From Methanomicrobia archaeon (lineage in GTDB: Archaea; Halobacteriota; Bog-38; Methanoflorentales; Methanoflorentaceae): a stretch of 64,000 bases of DNA. A model generated the notes under the pieces. That model was not told where the DNA came from and searched no databases. It saw nothing but the letters and a program-made list of their open reading frames with translations. Location: positions 62,001 to 126,000 of the forward strand of contig JACTTZ010000004.1 of the NCBI GenBank assembly GCA_015660915.1. Reading direction: 5' to 3'. Positions 1 through 8,391 of the stretch are shown piece by piece (within the stretch, counting starts at the first letter, position 1; each line of letters opens with the position of its first letter). The position numbers were made by a program, and so were the translations under genes.

Positions 1-373
1 CGCTGGTGGCATCCACGGCGCAGAGCACGCTTTAATTGCAGTGATGCCGCTGCACGTGATGTGCGATCGGTGGGACATCGGCGGCGTTTCGACCGCGTGC
101 CATCCGGATACAGCACGACCTACGATCTTCATCTATGACGGTTTCGAGGGCGGGATTGGTCTCGCCGAAAAAGCGGTCGAGCTCATCGCCGACATCGTCA
201 CAATGACACGTGAGCTCGTCAGAGGCTGCTCGTGCGACGTCGGATGCCCGGCATGCATCTACTCGCCTAAGTGCGGGAATGATAACAAGCCTCTCGACAA
301 GGAGGCTGCAATCGTTCTGTTAGACGAGCTCGTTGCACATATGGCCAAAGCGAATCGATTGAACGCTTCTTGA
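1..373 (+). CDS. C-terminal end of a DUF1998-type DEAD/DEAH helicase (partial)
   Basis: The reading frame is open from base 2 and ends at a TGA at 371-373, so only the last ~123 residues are present. Residues matching the end of superfamily 2 helicases with a DUF1998 domain are visible: an [10 protein letters not shown] stretch, [10 protein letters not shown], the [12 protein letters not shown] segment, and the terminal cysteine cluster [17 protein letters not shown], which in this family carries four conserved Cys thought to bind metal. The family (MrfA/Hrq1-like) unwinds DNA in repair. The helicase core lies outside the window, so activity cannot be judged. Confidence 0.85.
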   Translation, partial: AGGIHGAEHALIAVMPLHVMCDRWDIGGVSTACHPDTARPTIFIYDGFEGGIGLAEKAVELIADIVTMTRELVRGCSCDVGCPACIYSPKCGNDNKPLDKEAAIVLLDELVAHMAKANRLNAS

Positions 374-487
374 TGCACGTCACGACCATTTCGCAAGACG
401 GACGCCGAAGGCCTCTGGGTCTCTGCGACTAACCTGCACGAACGCGGTGATGCGTGCTATTCTCACTTTGAACCACCAACGTCTGTC

Positions 488-495
488 TATAAAAG
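488..495 (+). promoter_or_regulatory. TATA box (TATAAAAG) upstream of hisA
   Basis: TATAAAAG matches the archaeal TATA consensus. Transcription would begin near 515-520, giving an untranslated leader of about 90 nt before the preferred hisA start at 608. No other gene start follows it more closely. Confidence 0.5.
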
Positions 496-607
496 GTGGG
501 GTCCTATTTTCCAAAGTGCGGAGGCGCAGACGCAGGCAAGCCACAAACGATTAATACGCTGACGAAGCACATCGAACGTATCGTTGCGACTTAACGAGGT
601 GCTTATC

Positions 608-1330
608 GTGGCCTTCGACGTTATTCCCGCTATTGATATTAAAGATGGTCGATGTGTCCAGCTAGTAGGAGGGGCACCGGAAAACGTCCTTGTCTCGTTA
701 GAGGACCCGGTATCCGTGGCGGAACACTGGATTGACAGCGGTGCCACCAGCCTCCACGTCATCGACCTCGACGGCGCTTTTGGGAAGCCTCGAAATCTTA
801 AGATTGTCTACAAGCTGGCAAAACTCGACGCGTTCATTGAGGTCGGTGGCGGGGTTCGCTCGCGGGAACACGTTGCTGACCTTCTCCAGATAGGCGTCGA
901 CCGGGTGATTTTAGGTACCGCCGCCGTCCGAAACCCAACGATCGTCCACATCCTGAGCGCCGAGTTCGGTAGTGCGTCCGTCATGGTGTCAGTCGACGCG
1001 CGAGGGGGCGAGGTCCTGATTGAAGGATGGACGCGAAGCTCGGGCTTGCGGCCTGAGGAGCTGGGTTTGCTCTTTCAGGAGATGGGTGCGGGTTCGCTGC
1101 TCTTCACGGACGTGGAGGTAGAGGGGAGGATGAGCGGGATACGCGCCGACGTAATTCGCGGTCTCGTTGAATACGTCAACGTGCCAGTTATCGCGTCTGG
1201 CGGTATAGGATGCTTAAGTGACATACGAGCAGTCGCCTCGACCGGAGCCGCCGGCGTCGTTATCGGCTCTGCGATATACACGGGGAAGATCACGCTTAAC
1301 GATGCGTTTAAAATAGTACGCGACCTCTAG
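608..1330 (+). CDS. hisA: HisA, phosphoribosylformimino-5-aminoimidazole carboxamide ribotide isomerase
   Basis: A 240-residue TIM-barrel enzyme of histidine biosynthesis that isomerises ProFAR to PRFAR in the cytoplasm. The N-terminal VIPAIDIKDGRCVQL carries the catalytic Asp of HisA. GGGVRS and the late VIASGGIG and VVIGSAIY phosphate-binding loops are all present. GTG at 608 is chosen because GAGGTG lies 6 nt upstream and the protein then begins at the conserved first strand; a TTG at 584 would add eight residues of no visible homology. hisB follows 15 bp downstream, so the two are probably cotranscribed. Confidence 0.93.
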   Translation: MAFDVIPAIDIKDGRCVQLVGGAPENVLVSLEDPVSVAEHWIDSGATSLHVIDLDGAFGKPRNLKIVYKLAKLDAFIEVGGGVRSREHVADLLQIGVDRVILGTAAVRNPTIVHILSAEFGSASVMVSVDARGGEVLIEGWTRSSGLRPEELGLLFQEMGAGSLLFTDVEVEGRMSGIRADVIRGLVEYVNVPVIASGGIGCLSDIRAVASTGAAGVVIGSAIYTGKITLNDAFKIVRDL

Positions 1331-1345
1331 GGTACGGAGTAAAAC

Positions 1346-1909
1346 ATGCGGACGGCCAACGTTCAGAGGCAAACCAAAGAGACCGAGATTGATCTGCACC
1401 TCAATCTCGACGATCCGTCAGAAACGGCAATTGAGACCGGGGTACCGTTCTTTACGCACGTTCTCGAGGCTCTCTCCTTGCACGGCGACATCGGAATACG
1501 CATCGTTGTGCGTAGCGACGGCAATCCGCATCACGTAGTTGAAGACGTCGGCATCGCACTCGGGATGGCGCTGAAAAGCGTGATTGCGGGGACGGCGGGC
1601 ATCAGACGATTCGGAAGCGCCTCCATTCCAATGGACGATTCGCTTGCCACCATCGCTGTCGATGTAGCAGGGCGGAGCTACGTCGTATTCAATGCCACGA
1701 TCGCCTCTGGCGTCGACGGCATCGATGCCAGCTTAGTGAGACATTTCATCCAATCGCTCGCGTCGCACGCCATGCTCACGATTCACGTCAACGCTTATGG
1801 TTCAGACGATCATCACACGATCGAAGCAATCTTCAAAGCGCTCGGCGTCGCACTCAACGAAGCACTACAGCCTCGAGAGGGAGTCCGCAGCACAAAGGGA
1901 GTGCTATAG
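1346..1909 (+). CDS. hisB: HisB, imidazoleglycerol-phosphate dehydratase
   Basis: At 187 residues this is the normal monofunctional length. It dehydrates imidazole glycerol phosphate to imidazole acetol phosphate. The two manganese-binding halves are clear: FFTHVLEALSLHGD with HHVVEDVGIALG in the first repeat, and RHFIQSLASHA with DDHHTIEAIFKAL in the second. The C-terminal STKGVL is typical. The start ATG lies 15 bp after the hisA stop. No further his genes follow, so the pathway is split elsewhere in the genome. Confidence 0.95.
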   Translation: MRTANVQRQTKETEIDLHLNLDDPSETAIETGVPFFTHVLEALSLHGDIGIRIVVRSDGNPHHVVEDVGIALGMALKSVIAGTAGIRRFGSASIPMDDSLATIAVDVAGRSYVVFNATIASGVDGIDASLVRHFIQSLASHAMLTIHVNAYGSDDHHTIEAIFKALGVALNEALQPREGVRSTKGVL

Positions 1910-2018
1910 ACTGTTTCGGCCGCTTGCAGACTGATAAGGGCTGCCAGCACTCATTTTCTCGACGAGCCTGGCAGTATAATCAACGGTCGGCGTTGCCCTC
2001 GAACGATGTGGCGAAGCG

Positions 2019-2249
2019 TCAGAGAGACTGTTTGTGCCTTAGTGCCGTGCAGTAAGCATACCAGTCTTTCCAGTCCTCTGGTGCTTCCCAAAAAGGGCAT
2101 TCAAACATCGGAGCCGTCCATTGTCGTAGTCGCGAACAATAACAACACTGGGTCGCTGAGGCGTTGAACTTCTCCTCGTTTTTGCATAACGAACAACGAC
2201 GAAGCGGAACGTATCCGATGTCAAAGAGCTGCCAGTCGATGTCGGCCAT
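2019..2249 (-). CDS. Small cysteine-rich (zinc-finger-like) protein, unknown function
   Basis: A 76-residue protein with two knuckles, CSLC and CCYC, and a later FECPFW, consistent with a small zinc ribbon. The start is supported by GGAAGGG just upstream of the ATG. An overlapping minus-strand frame (2039-2266) shows no such pattern. I do not recognise the family, although the CPFW ending recalls small archaeal proteins with a final Cys-Pro-Phe/Trp. It stands alone, with no operon partner. Confidence 0.5.
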   Translation of the reverse strand: MADIDWQLFDIGYVPLRRCSLCKNEEKFNASATQCCYCSRLRQWTAPMFECPFWEAPEDWKDWYAYCTALRHKQSL

Positions 2250-2736
2250 TTACCCTTCCTCGCCACGATAGACCGCTGGAGAGTCGCGCGTCGTAAAACT
2301 CAATCCTAAACACTGCAAGAGCACCAAGGATGTTAATGTTTGTGTTTAGCGCGAAGGATCAGAGGGCGCATCTGCTCTTCCAACCAGCTTGAGCTACGTG
2401 TTTTGTGGCCGGAGGCCGCATTTCCGTTGCGGTATGGTCCCACGATTTACTTTCGGTGCCCGCACCCCTGGTTCGACGCAACGAAAACGCTCAAATCGGC
2501 GATACCAAAACAGTTTCCCGCCTGCACTGACTACTTTTTGCGGCGAGATTTTGCCGTTGGCAGCCAAGCCATACCAACGCAGCGCGGTTGCCGCCGAATC
2601 GGTCGATGTACTTCGCGAACGCTCAAACGGGTCTGACTTAAGTCGAGACGTTCCTTTCCTCTGCGCGTGGAAGAGCTCGTGCTGGACGATTGCGTTGATG
2701 CAAAGGCATAAATTGACTGGATACGTACTTCCGGGT
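2250..2736. other. Gap before the TrmB-type gene, no supported gene
   Basis: A plus frame runs open through here into the regulator, but its translation (rich in Arg, Cys, Phe and Pro) does not look coding, and the regulator domain begins only at 2737. A TATA-like CATAAATT lies at 2707-2714, about 27 bp from that ATG. No RNA gene is recognised. Confidence 0.4.
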
Positions 2737-3597
2737 ATGCAACAGGCCTTAATCGGGAAGCTTGAAGCCTTCGGCTTGAGCGCGAAAGAGGCCAACCTCT
2801 ACGTGTTATTGCTAAAGTACGGTCCAAAAACCACGGGCGAGCTCGCCAAGCTGCTCCACAGCTACCGCGTCGATATCTACCGTGTCTTAGAGACACTCGC
2901 GGAAAAGGGGATGATTGAAGAATCGGTCGAGAAGCCGACCAAATACGCGGCCGTCGCGGCTGATGCGGCGCTCGCAGGGGCTATGATGCGGCACGCGTAT
3001 GAGCTCCGCTGGATGGAGGAGAATCGTGACGAAGTGCTAGAGCTCACAAAAGAGTACTTGTCGAGCGATGCCCTTGCAGACGACCTTTACACGTTTAAAG
3101 TGATTAAGGGCCGTTCGAACACGCTCGCCATTATGGAGCAGCTGGTTAACGCGGCCGAATCACACATCGCATTCATCTCATCACTCGTTGGCATCTCAAC
3201 ACTCTCTTCCAGCGGGATTCTCGAGCACTGTATCGAGGCGGCCGAGAGGGGCGTTCGCGTGAGGTGCGTCACGGAGATTCTCCCACGCAACGTCAGTTCG
3301 GCGCGCGAGGCACTTGCCGGAGGAATCGACGTGCGCCACTACGACAACTACGCAGGAATACGATTCCTCGTTGCCGACGCTCGGGAAAGTCTGACGACCA
3401 TAACGTTTGACGCGCTCCGCCACGGAAAGGACGCAGGTGATACGGCTTTCTGGACTAACAGCCCCGAATACGCACAATATCTCGAGGCAAGCTTTGAGCT
3501 CCTGTGGGACGCTGCCACCGACGCCACGCAACGCATCGAAGCCGTTTTAGCGGACGTCGATGGCGCACGCGCAAAAGCGGCCAAAAACAGCCCTTAA
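2737..3597 (+). CDS. TrmB-family transcriptional regulator
   Basis: Residues 1-80 form a winged helix of the TrmB type (LEAFGLSAKEANLYVLLL, then GELAKLL and a recognition helix, then KGMIEES). A coiled linker follows (YELRWMEENRDEVLELTKEYL). The rest is a TrmB C-terminal PLD-like effector domain ending FWTNSPEYAQYLEASFELLW. TrmB proteins sense sugars or other small molecules and control transcription. ATG 2737 is chosen because the domain starts there and a TATA-like box sits ~27 bp upstream, suggesting a leaderless mRNA. Two broken relatives occur in the window: C-terminal half near 12.4 kb, N-terminal half at 55.9 kb. The regulated genes are unknown. Confidence 0.8.
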   Translation: MQQALIGKLEAFGLSAKEANLYVLLLKYGPKTTGELAKLLHSYRVDIYRVLETLAEKGMIEESVEKPTKYAAVAADAALAGAMMRHAYELRWMEENRDEVLELTKEYLSSDALADDLYTFKVIKGRSNTLAIMEQLVNAAESHIAFISSLVGISTLSSSGILEHCIEAAERGVRVRCVTEILPRNVSSAREALAGGIDVRHYDNYAGIRFLVADARESLTTITFDALRHGKDAGDTAFWTNSPEYAQYLEASFELLWDAATDATQRIEAVLADVDGARAKAAKNSP

Positions 3598-3697
3598 TCG
3601 CGTTCCGCTGCGTTAAGTCAAGGTCGAAGCGTTTTTATAGGTATACGTTTTATCGTACGTGCTGGGCCGAGCGACCGTTTTTGTGATGTGATGTCCT

Positions 3698-4966
3698 ATG
3701 ATTAGAGCGCGCTTACGTAAGTGCATACCACTCTTTATAGTCGCCGCACTTGTCGCTGCTTTTATTGCGGTACCGATCGCGGCGACGACTATGGTTTCTG
3801 TTGACAAGAATCAGACTAACGCCGGAGCTGCAATCATCATACAGTCTGATCTCGGAAAGCCGGGAGATACGGCAAAGATCGAATATTACTATGACGCTAA
3901 CAAAAACGGCATCGATGACGACGGGAGCACGTGGACGTCTATCGCGCTTGTGAAGGACGGCGGGCCGAATAACCTGATTCAAGGTACGAGCGGCCAGATT
4001 GAGTACCGCTGGGTGCCGCCATCCGATCTCCCCGCCGGCCAGTACTTGATTCGGGTGACCGATTCAGACAATTCCACCCCCAAGGTCACCAGCGTCGATC
4101 TCAGCAGCCCTGCGACGCCACAAGTTTCGTTCCTCGTCGATGGAAGCACCACTAGCCAGGTCAAGCCCGGCGGGTTCGTTCAGGTCGAGGCAGACGTGAG
4201 CAACAACTGCGCGCTCTGCCACAGCGGCGACCCGTCGACGTGGAATGCCTCAAGCCCCGGTTTCGACGAGCAGAAGATGCAAGCGCACATAACGGCTGAC
4301 TTGAGCGGATTGACGGGCAATGCAAGCGATACGGCAGTACCTGCCCAGATGACGCTGGGTCACGGCTTAGTCGGCTGGAACGTGCAAATATCCCCCAACC
4401 TCCAGGAAGGGGCAAAGGTGCAGGCCTTCATCCAGGTGACTGAGGCAAATTTGACCATCTCGAGCCACAACGCGACTCCGGCGAGCACCAACGCTACAAG
4501 CAATGCGACCACGAGTAACGCGACGAATCTCTTGGCCAACGCCACGCAGAGCAACACGACGCTTACGATCACGGGTATTTCGGAACCCAGCTATGTCAAC
4601 AACTCGGTGACAGTGAACGTGACGGTCCTGAACAGAGGTGCTGACCCTGCGAACAGCACATTCCTCGTCTTCAGCAACTTGCCACAAGCAATCAGCGTCG
4701 ACAACGGAGGCGCCTTTGACATTGGATCGAACTCAACCGCGGTGTTCGCGGTGAAGATCACTGCCGGAAGTGGCGCTTCAGGCAACTATGACCTTACTTT
4801 CTACGCGACGAGCGGAAACCTAACGAGTGAGAACCGAACGATTCCCATCCAGATCGGCAGCGCAAGCGCTGCATCCACGAGCGGAAGCCCGATACCCGGC
4901 TTCGAAGCTGGGTTCGTTGTTGTTGGACTCGTCATCGCCGCTTACATCGTAACGAGAAGGCGCTAA
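3698..4966 (+). CDS. Secreted PGF-CTERM surface glycoprotein with one CxxCH motif
   Basis: The 422-residue protein begins with a signal peptide (LFIVAALVAAFIAVPIAA) and ends in a PGF-CTERM sorting signal: the SPIPGFE motif, a hydrophobic segment and Arg-rich tail (IVTRRR). Archaeosortase A normally cleaves this signal and anchors the protein to lipid. The middle has beta-rich Ig-like/CARDB-like stretches and many N-x-S/T sites, clustered in an Asn/Thr-rich linker, so heavy N-glycosylation is likely. Near residue 170 lies CALCH, a CxxCH motif that in exported proteins usually marks covalent heme c. It is probably an S-layer-associated protein. Whether heme is attached cannot be told from sequence. 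Confidence 0.75.
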   Translation: MIRARLRKCIPLFIVAALVAAFIAVPIAATTMVSVDKNQTNAGAAIIIQSDLGKPGDTAKIEYYYDANKNGIDDDGSTWTSIALVKDGGPNNLIQGTSGQIEYRWVPPSDLPAGQYLIRVTDSDNSTPKVTSVDLSSPATPQVSFLVDGSTTSQVKPGGFVQVEADVSNNCALCHSGDPSTWNASSPGFDEQKMQAHITADLSGLTGNASDTAVPAQMTLGHGLVGWNVQISPNLQEGAKVQAFIQVTEANLTISSHNATPASTNATSNATTSNATNLLANATQSNTTLTITGISEPSYVNNSVTVNVTVLNRGADPANSTFLVFSNLPQAISVDNGGAFDIGSNSTAVFAVKITAGSGASGNYDLTFYATSGNLTSENRTIPIQIGSASAASTSGSPIPGFEAGFVVVGLVIAAYIVTRRR

Positions 4967-4983
4967 CCCGCCGCGAGCCCTAA

Positions 4984-5007
4984 GCGGCGTACGTATATAT
5001 ACGCCGC
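4984..5007. promoter_or_regulatory. Inverted repeat enclosing a TATA box
   Basis: GCGGCGT (4984-4990) and ACGCCGC (5001-5007) are exact inverted repeats with a 10-bp spacer that overlaps TATATATA (4994-5001). The ATG at 5025 is about 27 bp from the TATA centre. The repeat could be an operator for the downstream gene or a terminator hairpin for the surface protein, whose stop is 18 bp upstream. Confidence 0.5.
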
Positions 5008-5024
5008 CGCGCTATTTTGCAGAT

Positions 5025-5459
5025 ATGCAAGCCGGCCAAATCTATGACGACGTCGAAACCGTCATCATGGCGGCGGATGAACATCCTGAGTATCGAGAGC
5101 AAATCATAGACGGGTTCATCGAACAGGTGCTTGGCCGCCGCAAGCGACGCCTTGCCATGTGGCGCACCACAGCGCTGCTCCTCGGCATCGGCATCCTCGG
5201 AACGCTGTTCATCGACCGGCTCATATCATTTCCGCTGAGCCTCTTCGCCTTCATCTTCTTGTGGATCGTGATTATTGCGACGTGGGGGATCTCCCGAATG
5301 ATGGCAATCGTCGAGCGTTACGCCATGCGGTTTGCACTTATGTGGCTCCTTACGCGAACGGCGTTGCAGCGAGGCGTATCGAGAGGCATCTTCAACTTCG
5401 TCACTCTCTCCCTTCTCAAGGCGGGGCTGAAACGATTCATCGGCCGGTATATGCTTTGA
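5025..5459 (+). CDS. Small integral membrane protein, unknown function
   Basis: A 144-residue protein with a soluble acidic N-terminus, a basic GRRKRR stretch, and two adjacent hydrophobic segments (TALLLGIGILGTLFI and LFAFIFLWIVIIATWG), followed by an amphipathic C-terminus. No catalytic motif is visible and I do not recognise the family. The TATA box at 4994-5001 suggests a leaderless transcript starting at this ATG. Confidence 0.6.
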   Translation: MQAGQIYDDVETVIMAADEHPEYREQIIDGFIEQVLGRRKRRLAMWRTTALLLGIGILGTLFIDRLISFPLSLFAFIFLWIVIIATWGISRMMAIVERYAMRFALMWLLTRTALQRGVSRGIFNFVTLSLLKAGLKRFIGRYML

Positions 5460-5595
5460 AAACGCGTCAGCTACGCGATAGACTGTTCTAAGACCTCGAA
5501 ACGCTCGGATCGCGTTGTCGACTCTTCAAACGCGAACGACGAGCAGTGCCTTTTTCAAGACAGAGTCGTGGCCTGTGAGCTAGGAATGCGCGATG

Positions 5596-6384
5596 CTACA
5601 GCCTTATGGCCTCATCTACGTCGTACCCCTCGTGCACGACGCGCGCAATTTTCCTAACTAAGCCCGTCGGATCCTTCGCTTGAAATATGTTCCTGCCGAT
5701 CGCCACGCCACGCCCTCCGGCGTCGATCGAGTCTCGCACCATCTGGAGCAGTTCCCGCTCGGTGTCCATTTGAGGGCCGCCGGCCACCACGACGGGAACG
5801 GGACATCCCGCTATCACTTCTTTGAAGGTGTCGACCTCGCCGGTGTAGTTCGTCTTAACGATATCCGCCCCCAGTTCCGCGCCAACTCGGGCGGCGAGTT
5901 TCACGTGCTCGACGTCGTGTTCGTCTTTGACCTTTTCGCCTCGAGGATACATCATCGCAAGCAGCGGCATACCCCAGTAATCGCAGCGCTCTGAAATCTG
6001 TCCGAGCGTGGCCAACATTTCCGATTCATTCTGCGCGCCGACGTTCACGTGAACGCTCACCGCATCCGCGCCAAATTTGATCGCCTCTTCAACGGTCCTG
6101 ACGAGCACTTTGCGGTTTGGATCGGGAGCAAGTGACGTACTTGCTGAGAGGTGTATTATAAGCCCGACGTCTCGGCCATAGCCTCGGTGACCGTGTTTGG
6201 CCAAGCCGATATGCCCGAGCACGGCGTTGGCTCCTCCCTCGGCGACCTTGTTTACTGCGATCCGGAGATCTTCCAATCCCCTGATGGGACCCACACTCAC
6301 GCCGTGGTCCATCGGCACGATGATGGTATTGCTCGTGTTCCGACTAAAAATACGCTCAAGCCGAACTGACGTTCCAATGTACAT
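5596..6384 (-). CDS. ADH synthase / archaeal class I aldolase family protein, copy 1
   Basis: At 262 residues it has the full length of the family that includes 2-amino-3,7-dideoxy-D-threo-hept-6-ulosonate (ADH) synthase and archaeal fructose-bisphosphate aldolase. PMDHG, the MMYPRG Tyr motif and the Schiff-base lysine in VKTNYTG are intact, as are the phosphate-binding VVAGGP and [10 protein letters not shown] loops. It is strongly similar along its whole length to the copy at 20205, which heads the shikimate operon. This copy stands alone, so it may serve a different sugar-phosphate aldol reaction. A TTAATAG promoter-like element lies ~25 bp upstream of the ATG. Confidence 0.85.
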   Translation of the reverse strand: MYIGTSVRLERIFSRNTSNTIIVPMDHGVSVGPIRGLEDLRIAVNKVAEGGANAVLGHIGLAKHGHRGYGRDVGLIIHLSASTSLAPDPNRKVLVRTVEEAIKFGADAVSVHVNVGAQNESEMLATLGQISERCDYWGMPLLAMMYPRGEKVKDEHDVEHVKLAARVGAELGADIVKTNYTGEVDTFKEVIAGCPVPVVVAGGPQMDTERELLQMVRDSIDAGGRGVAIGRNIFQAKDPTGLVRKIARVVHEGYDVDEAIRL

Positions 6385-6595
6385 ATGCGCAAGACTACAG
6401 CAGAGAGACTATTAAGCTTATGCGCTGCTTTCCAAGGGGAGCCGCACCGCTACGATAATCAAAACCGGTGACGAAGGTCTCATCGACGGTTTGGGCAGTG
6501 TGTCGAGGAACGGATGAGTCCCCCTGTTAGTTGTTTCACTGCGCTCTTGGCGAGTCTTCATCGGCGCTCTGAGCTTCAAGCTCATGAGGTTTAAG

Positions 6596-6796
6596 ATGCT
6601 ACTCGCCCACGTACCACGCTGCGCTCAGTGCGTGCACCGCCGGCCAAACGCAGAGTCGACGTGCGAAGCATTTCCGGAAGGGATTCCTCCTGACATACGC
6701 TATGGGGAACACGATCATCGTGAGCCCTATCCAGGCGATCGCGGCATACGATTCAAAAAGCACGCCATCGATGATCTCGCGCGGCCCGATCCGTGA
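6596..6796 (+). CDS. Small CxxC protein (CAFP-GIP family), unknown function
   Basis: A 66-residue protein with CAQC, then [12 protein letters not shown], a His/Asp-rich [10 protein letters not shown] and GIRF. This pattern belongs to a widespread family of short hypothetical proteins with three cysteines. Start 6596 is preferred over 6584 because GAGGT lies 5 nt before it. A relative with the same layout is encoded at 56433-56669. The three Cys and the His suggest a metal site, but function is unknown. Confidence 0.55.
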   Translation: MLLAHVPRCAQCVHRRPNAESTCEAFPEGIPPDIRYGEHDHREPYPGDRGIRFKKHAIDDLARPDP

Positions 6797-7039
6797 AAAC
6801 TGCGGCCAGTCATTACACCAGCGCGTTGCGTGACTAGCGCGCTCGCGCCCCTCCCGAACTGCAGAGAATCGACCGATCCCGCAAGAAGCTTAGCGACATA
6901 TAGTCACCGCACGTCTCGAGACAAAAAAAGCTCAGTTCGCTGGACGGATCACGTGGAGAAATGTATCAACATTTTTTCGCTAGCAAGTTATTTGAGCTGC
7001 GGCTTGCATAAATATAACAAACGATCGAGAGGCGAGGCT

Positions 7040-7411
7040 ATGCCACGGCATCTGGACGACTTGCGATGCAAGCAAGATCAGTTCATTCACACGCTGTATT
7101 CAGTAACCAAAGGCGATAGCAGCACGTGCGGTGACGTCCGCACGATCACGCGAAAGCTGGGCTTCGACCGCCACACGTGCACATCCGTCGTTAGCTATTT
7201 CGCGCAGAAGGGGATCATTGAGCAGCGTCACGAGTCGTTTTCACATTTAGTGACGTTAACTTCTAAGGGTGTCGACTTCGTCGAGATCACGTTTTCTGGC
7301 GCGGCGCATCTCCTTGAGACGACGCTGACCGATTTCGCAGACGGCGCGGCGTGCGTGTTCGACAGACCCAACTCGCGTGCGCTCAAAGAGTCACGGACAA
7401 AAAAACACTAA
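7040..7411 (+). CDS. Winged-helix DNA-binding protein
   Basis: A 123-residue protein whose N-terminal half reads as a winged helix: a helix, TCGDVRTITRKLGFD, a recognition helix (TSVVSYFAQKG), then a beta-hairpin wing and LTSKGVDFVE. The C-terminal ~45 residues are unassigned. ATG 7040 is chosen because GAGAGGCGAGG precedes it and an AT-rich TATA (CATAAATATAAC) lies at 7008-7019. Upstream in-frame codons have no coding character. Probably a local transcriptional regulator; a similar small protein is at 17484. Confidence 0.6.
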   Translation: MPRHLDDLRCKQDQFIHTLYSVTKGDSSTCGDVRTITRKLGFDRHTCTSVVSYFAQKGIIEQRHESFSHLVTLTSKGVDFVEITFSGAAHLLETTLTDFADGAACVFDRPNSRALKESRTKKH

Positions 7412-7654
7412 AAACAGCTTCGGTCGAGCAGCTGCGTTAGAAACACAGACCCAACCGGTACAGGTGCAGTTTTACGATTCTTTTGTTCCTGCCTGTGATC
7501 TTGATACGCAGGACGGCGGGGGATATAAGTACTCTGCCGGCACTAACCTTTGTTCCGCCAAGAGCCGCGGCAACATTCAACGCAGCAGCGTTTTTTTCCG
7601 CACGCTATTTCACTTGGCTGCTTATCAAAAATTATGCAGGTGGAGGAAAAGAAG

Positions 7655-8164
7655 ATGGAGGCGCTAGAAGCTATTCACACGCGAAGAAGTGTGCGACGAT
7701 ACACGGACAAGCAAATTGATGATGAGACTATCCAGCAGCTCCTTGCGGCAGCAATGAGCGCGCCGTCGGCGGCGAACGAACAGCCCTGGGAGTTCATTGT
7801 CATAAAGGATCGCGAAATGCTCGACGCTATTCCGAAGTTTAGCCCGTTTGCGAGCATGGTTAAGCGCGCACCCCTCGGCATACTCGTTTGCGCGGATACG
7901 CGGAACGTCATCGTCCCGGGATTCTGGGTGGAAGACTGTTCGGCGGCCACGCAGAACCTCCTCATCGCTGCCCGCGCGCTTGGATTGGGAGCGGTGTGGA
8001 CAGGCGTCTACCCCATGGACGGGCACGTGGCCGGGTTTACCAAGCACTGCCAGCTCCCCGAAGGCGTGATTCCGCTGGCGTTTGTCGTGATCGGCTATCC
8101 TGCCGAAGAGCCGCCAGCACAAGACAGGTTCAGCAAGGAGAAGGTTCATTCAAACGTGTGGTGA
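7655..8164 (+). CDS. Nitroreductase-family flavoprotein
   Basis: A 169-residue FMN-dependent oxidoreductase. EAIHTRRSVRRY is the classic FMN-binding N-terminus. SAPSAANEQPWEF, the WVEDCSAATQNLLIAARALGLG helix and AFVVIGYP near the end also match. Family members reduce nitro compounds or quinones or act in cofactor metabolism; the substrate cannot be read. GGAGG at 7642-7646 favours ATG 7655 over the in-frame ATG at 7634. A TATA-like GATATAAG lies near 7521. Confidence 0.85.
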   Translation: MEALEAIHTRRSVRRYTDKQIDDETIQQLLAAAMSAPSAANEQPWEFIVIKDREMLDAIPKFSPFASMVKRAPLGILVCADTRNVIVPGFWVEDCSAATQNLLIAARALGLGAVWTGVYPMDGHVAGFTKHCQLPEGVIPLAFVVIGYPAEEPPAQDRFSKEKVHSNVW

Positions 8165-8330
8165 CTCAAGGGTGAGCTAGGAGCGCCGCTCGCTTAAGCA
8201 GGGCGGTGAGTACTACCGGCTAAACTGCAGCCGTGAGTTCGGTTGGCATTTTCGTGAACCGACGTTACGATAAAAGCGAGTCGCCGCCGCTCGTTGGCGT
8301 TGAAACGCTTAAGTACCACCGTATCTTAAT

Positions 8331-8345
8331 ATATATCTAAAGATA
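8331..8345. promoter_or_regulatory. Predicted PadR-type operator (site 1)
   Basis: This 15-bp sequence, containing the palindrome TATCT-AA-AGATA, recurs exactly in front of the padR-like gene (57293-57307). Here it lies between AT-rich TATA-like elements upstream of the HExxH gene at 8392, where a bound repressor would block transcription. It is inferred from repetition and symmetry. Confidence 0.55.
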
Positions 8346-8391
8346 GATTATATTAAACGCAAGCTGACAAAACCGCTTGCAACGGAGCACC

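Noticed and set aside
2394-2896. Minus- and plus-strand frames upstream of the TrmB gene as a decayed transposase
   Set aside because: No DDE residues, terminal inverted repeats or target duplication could be found.
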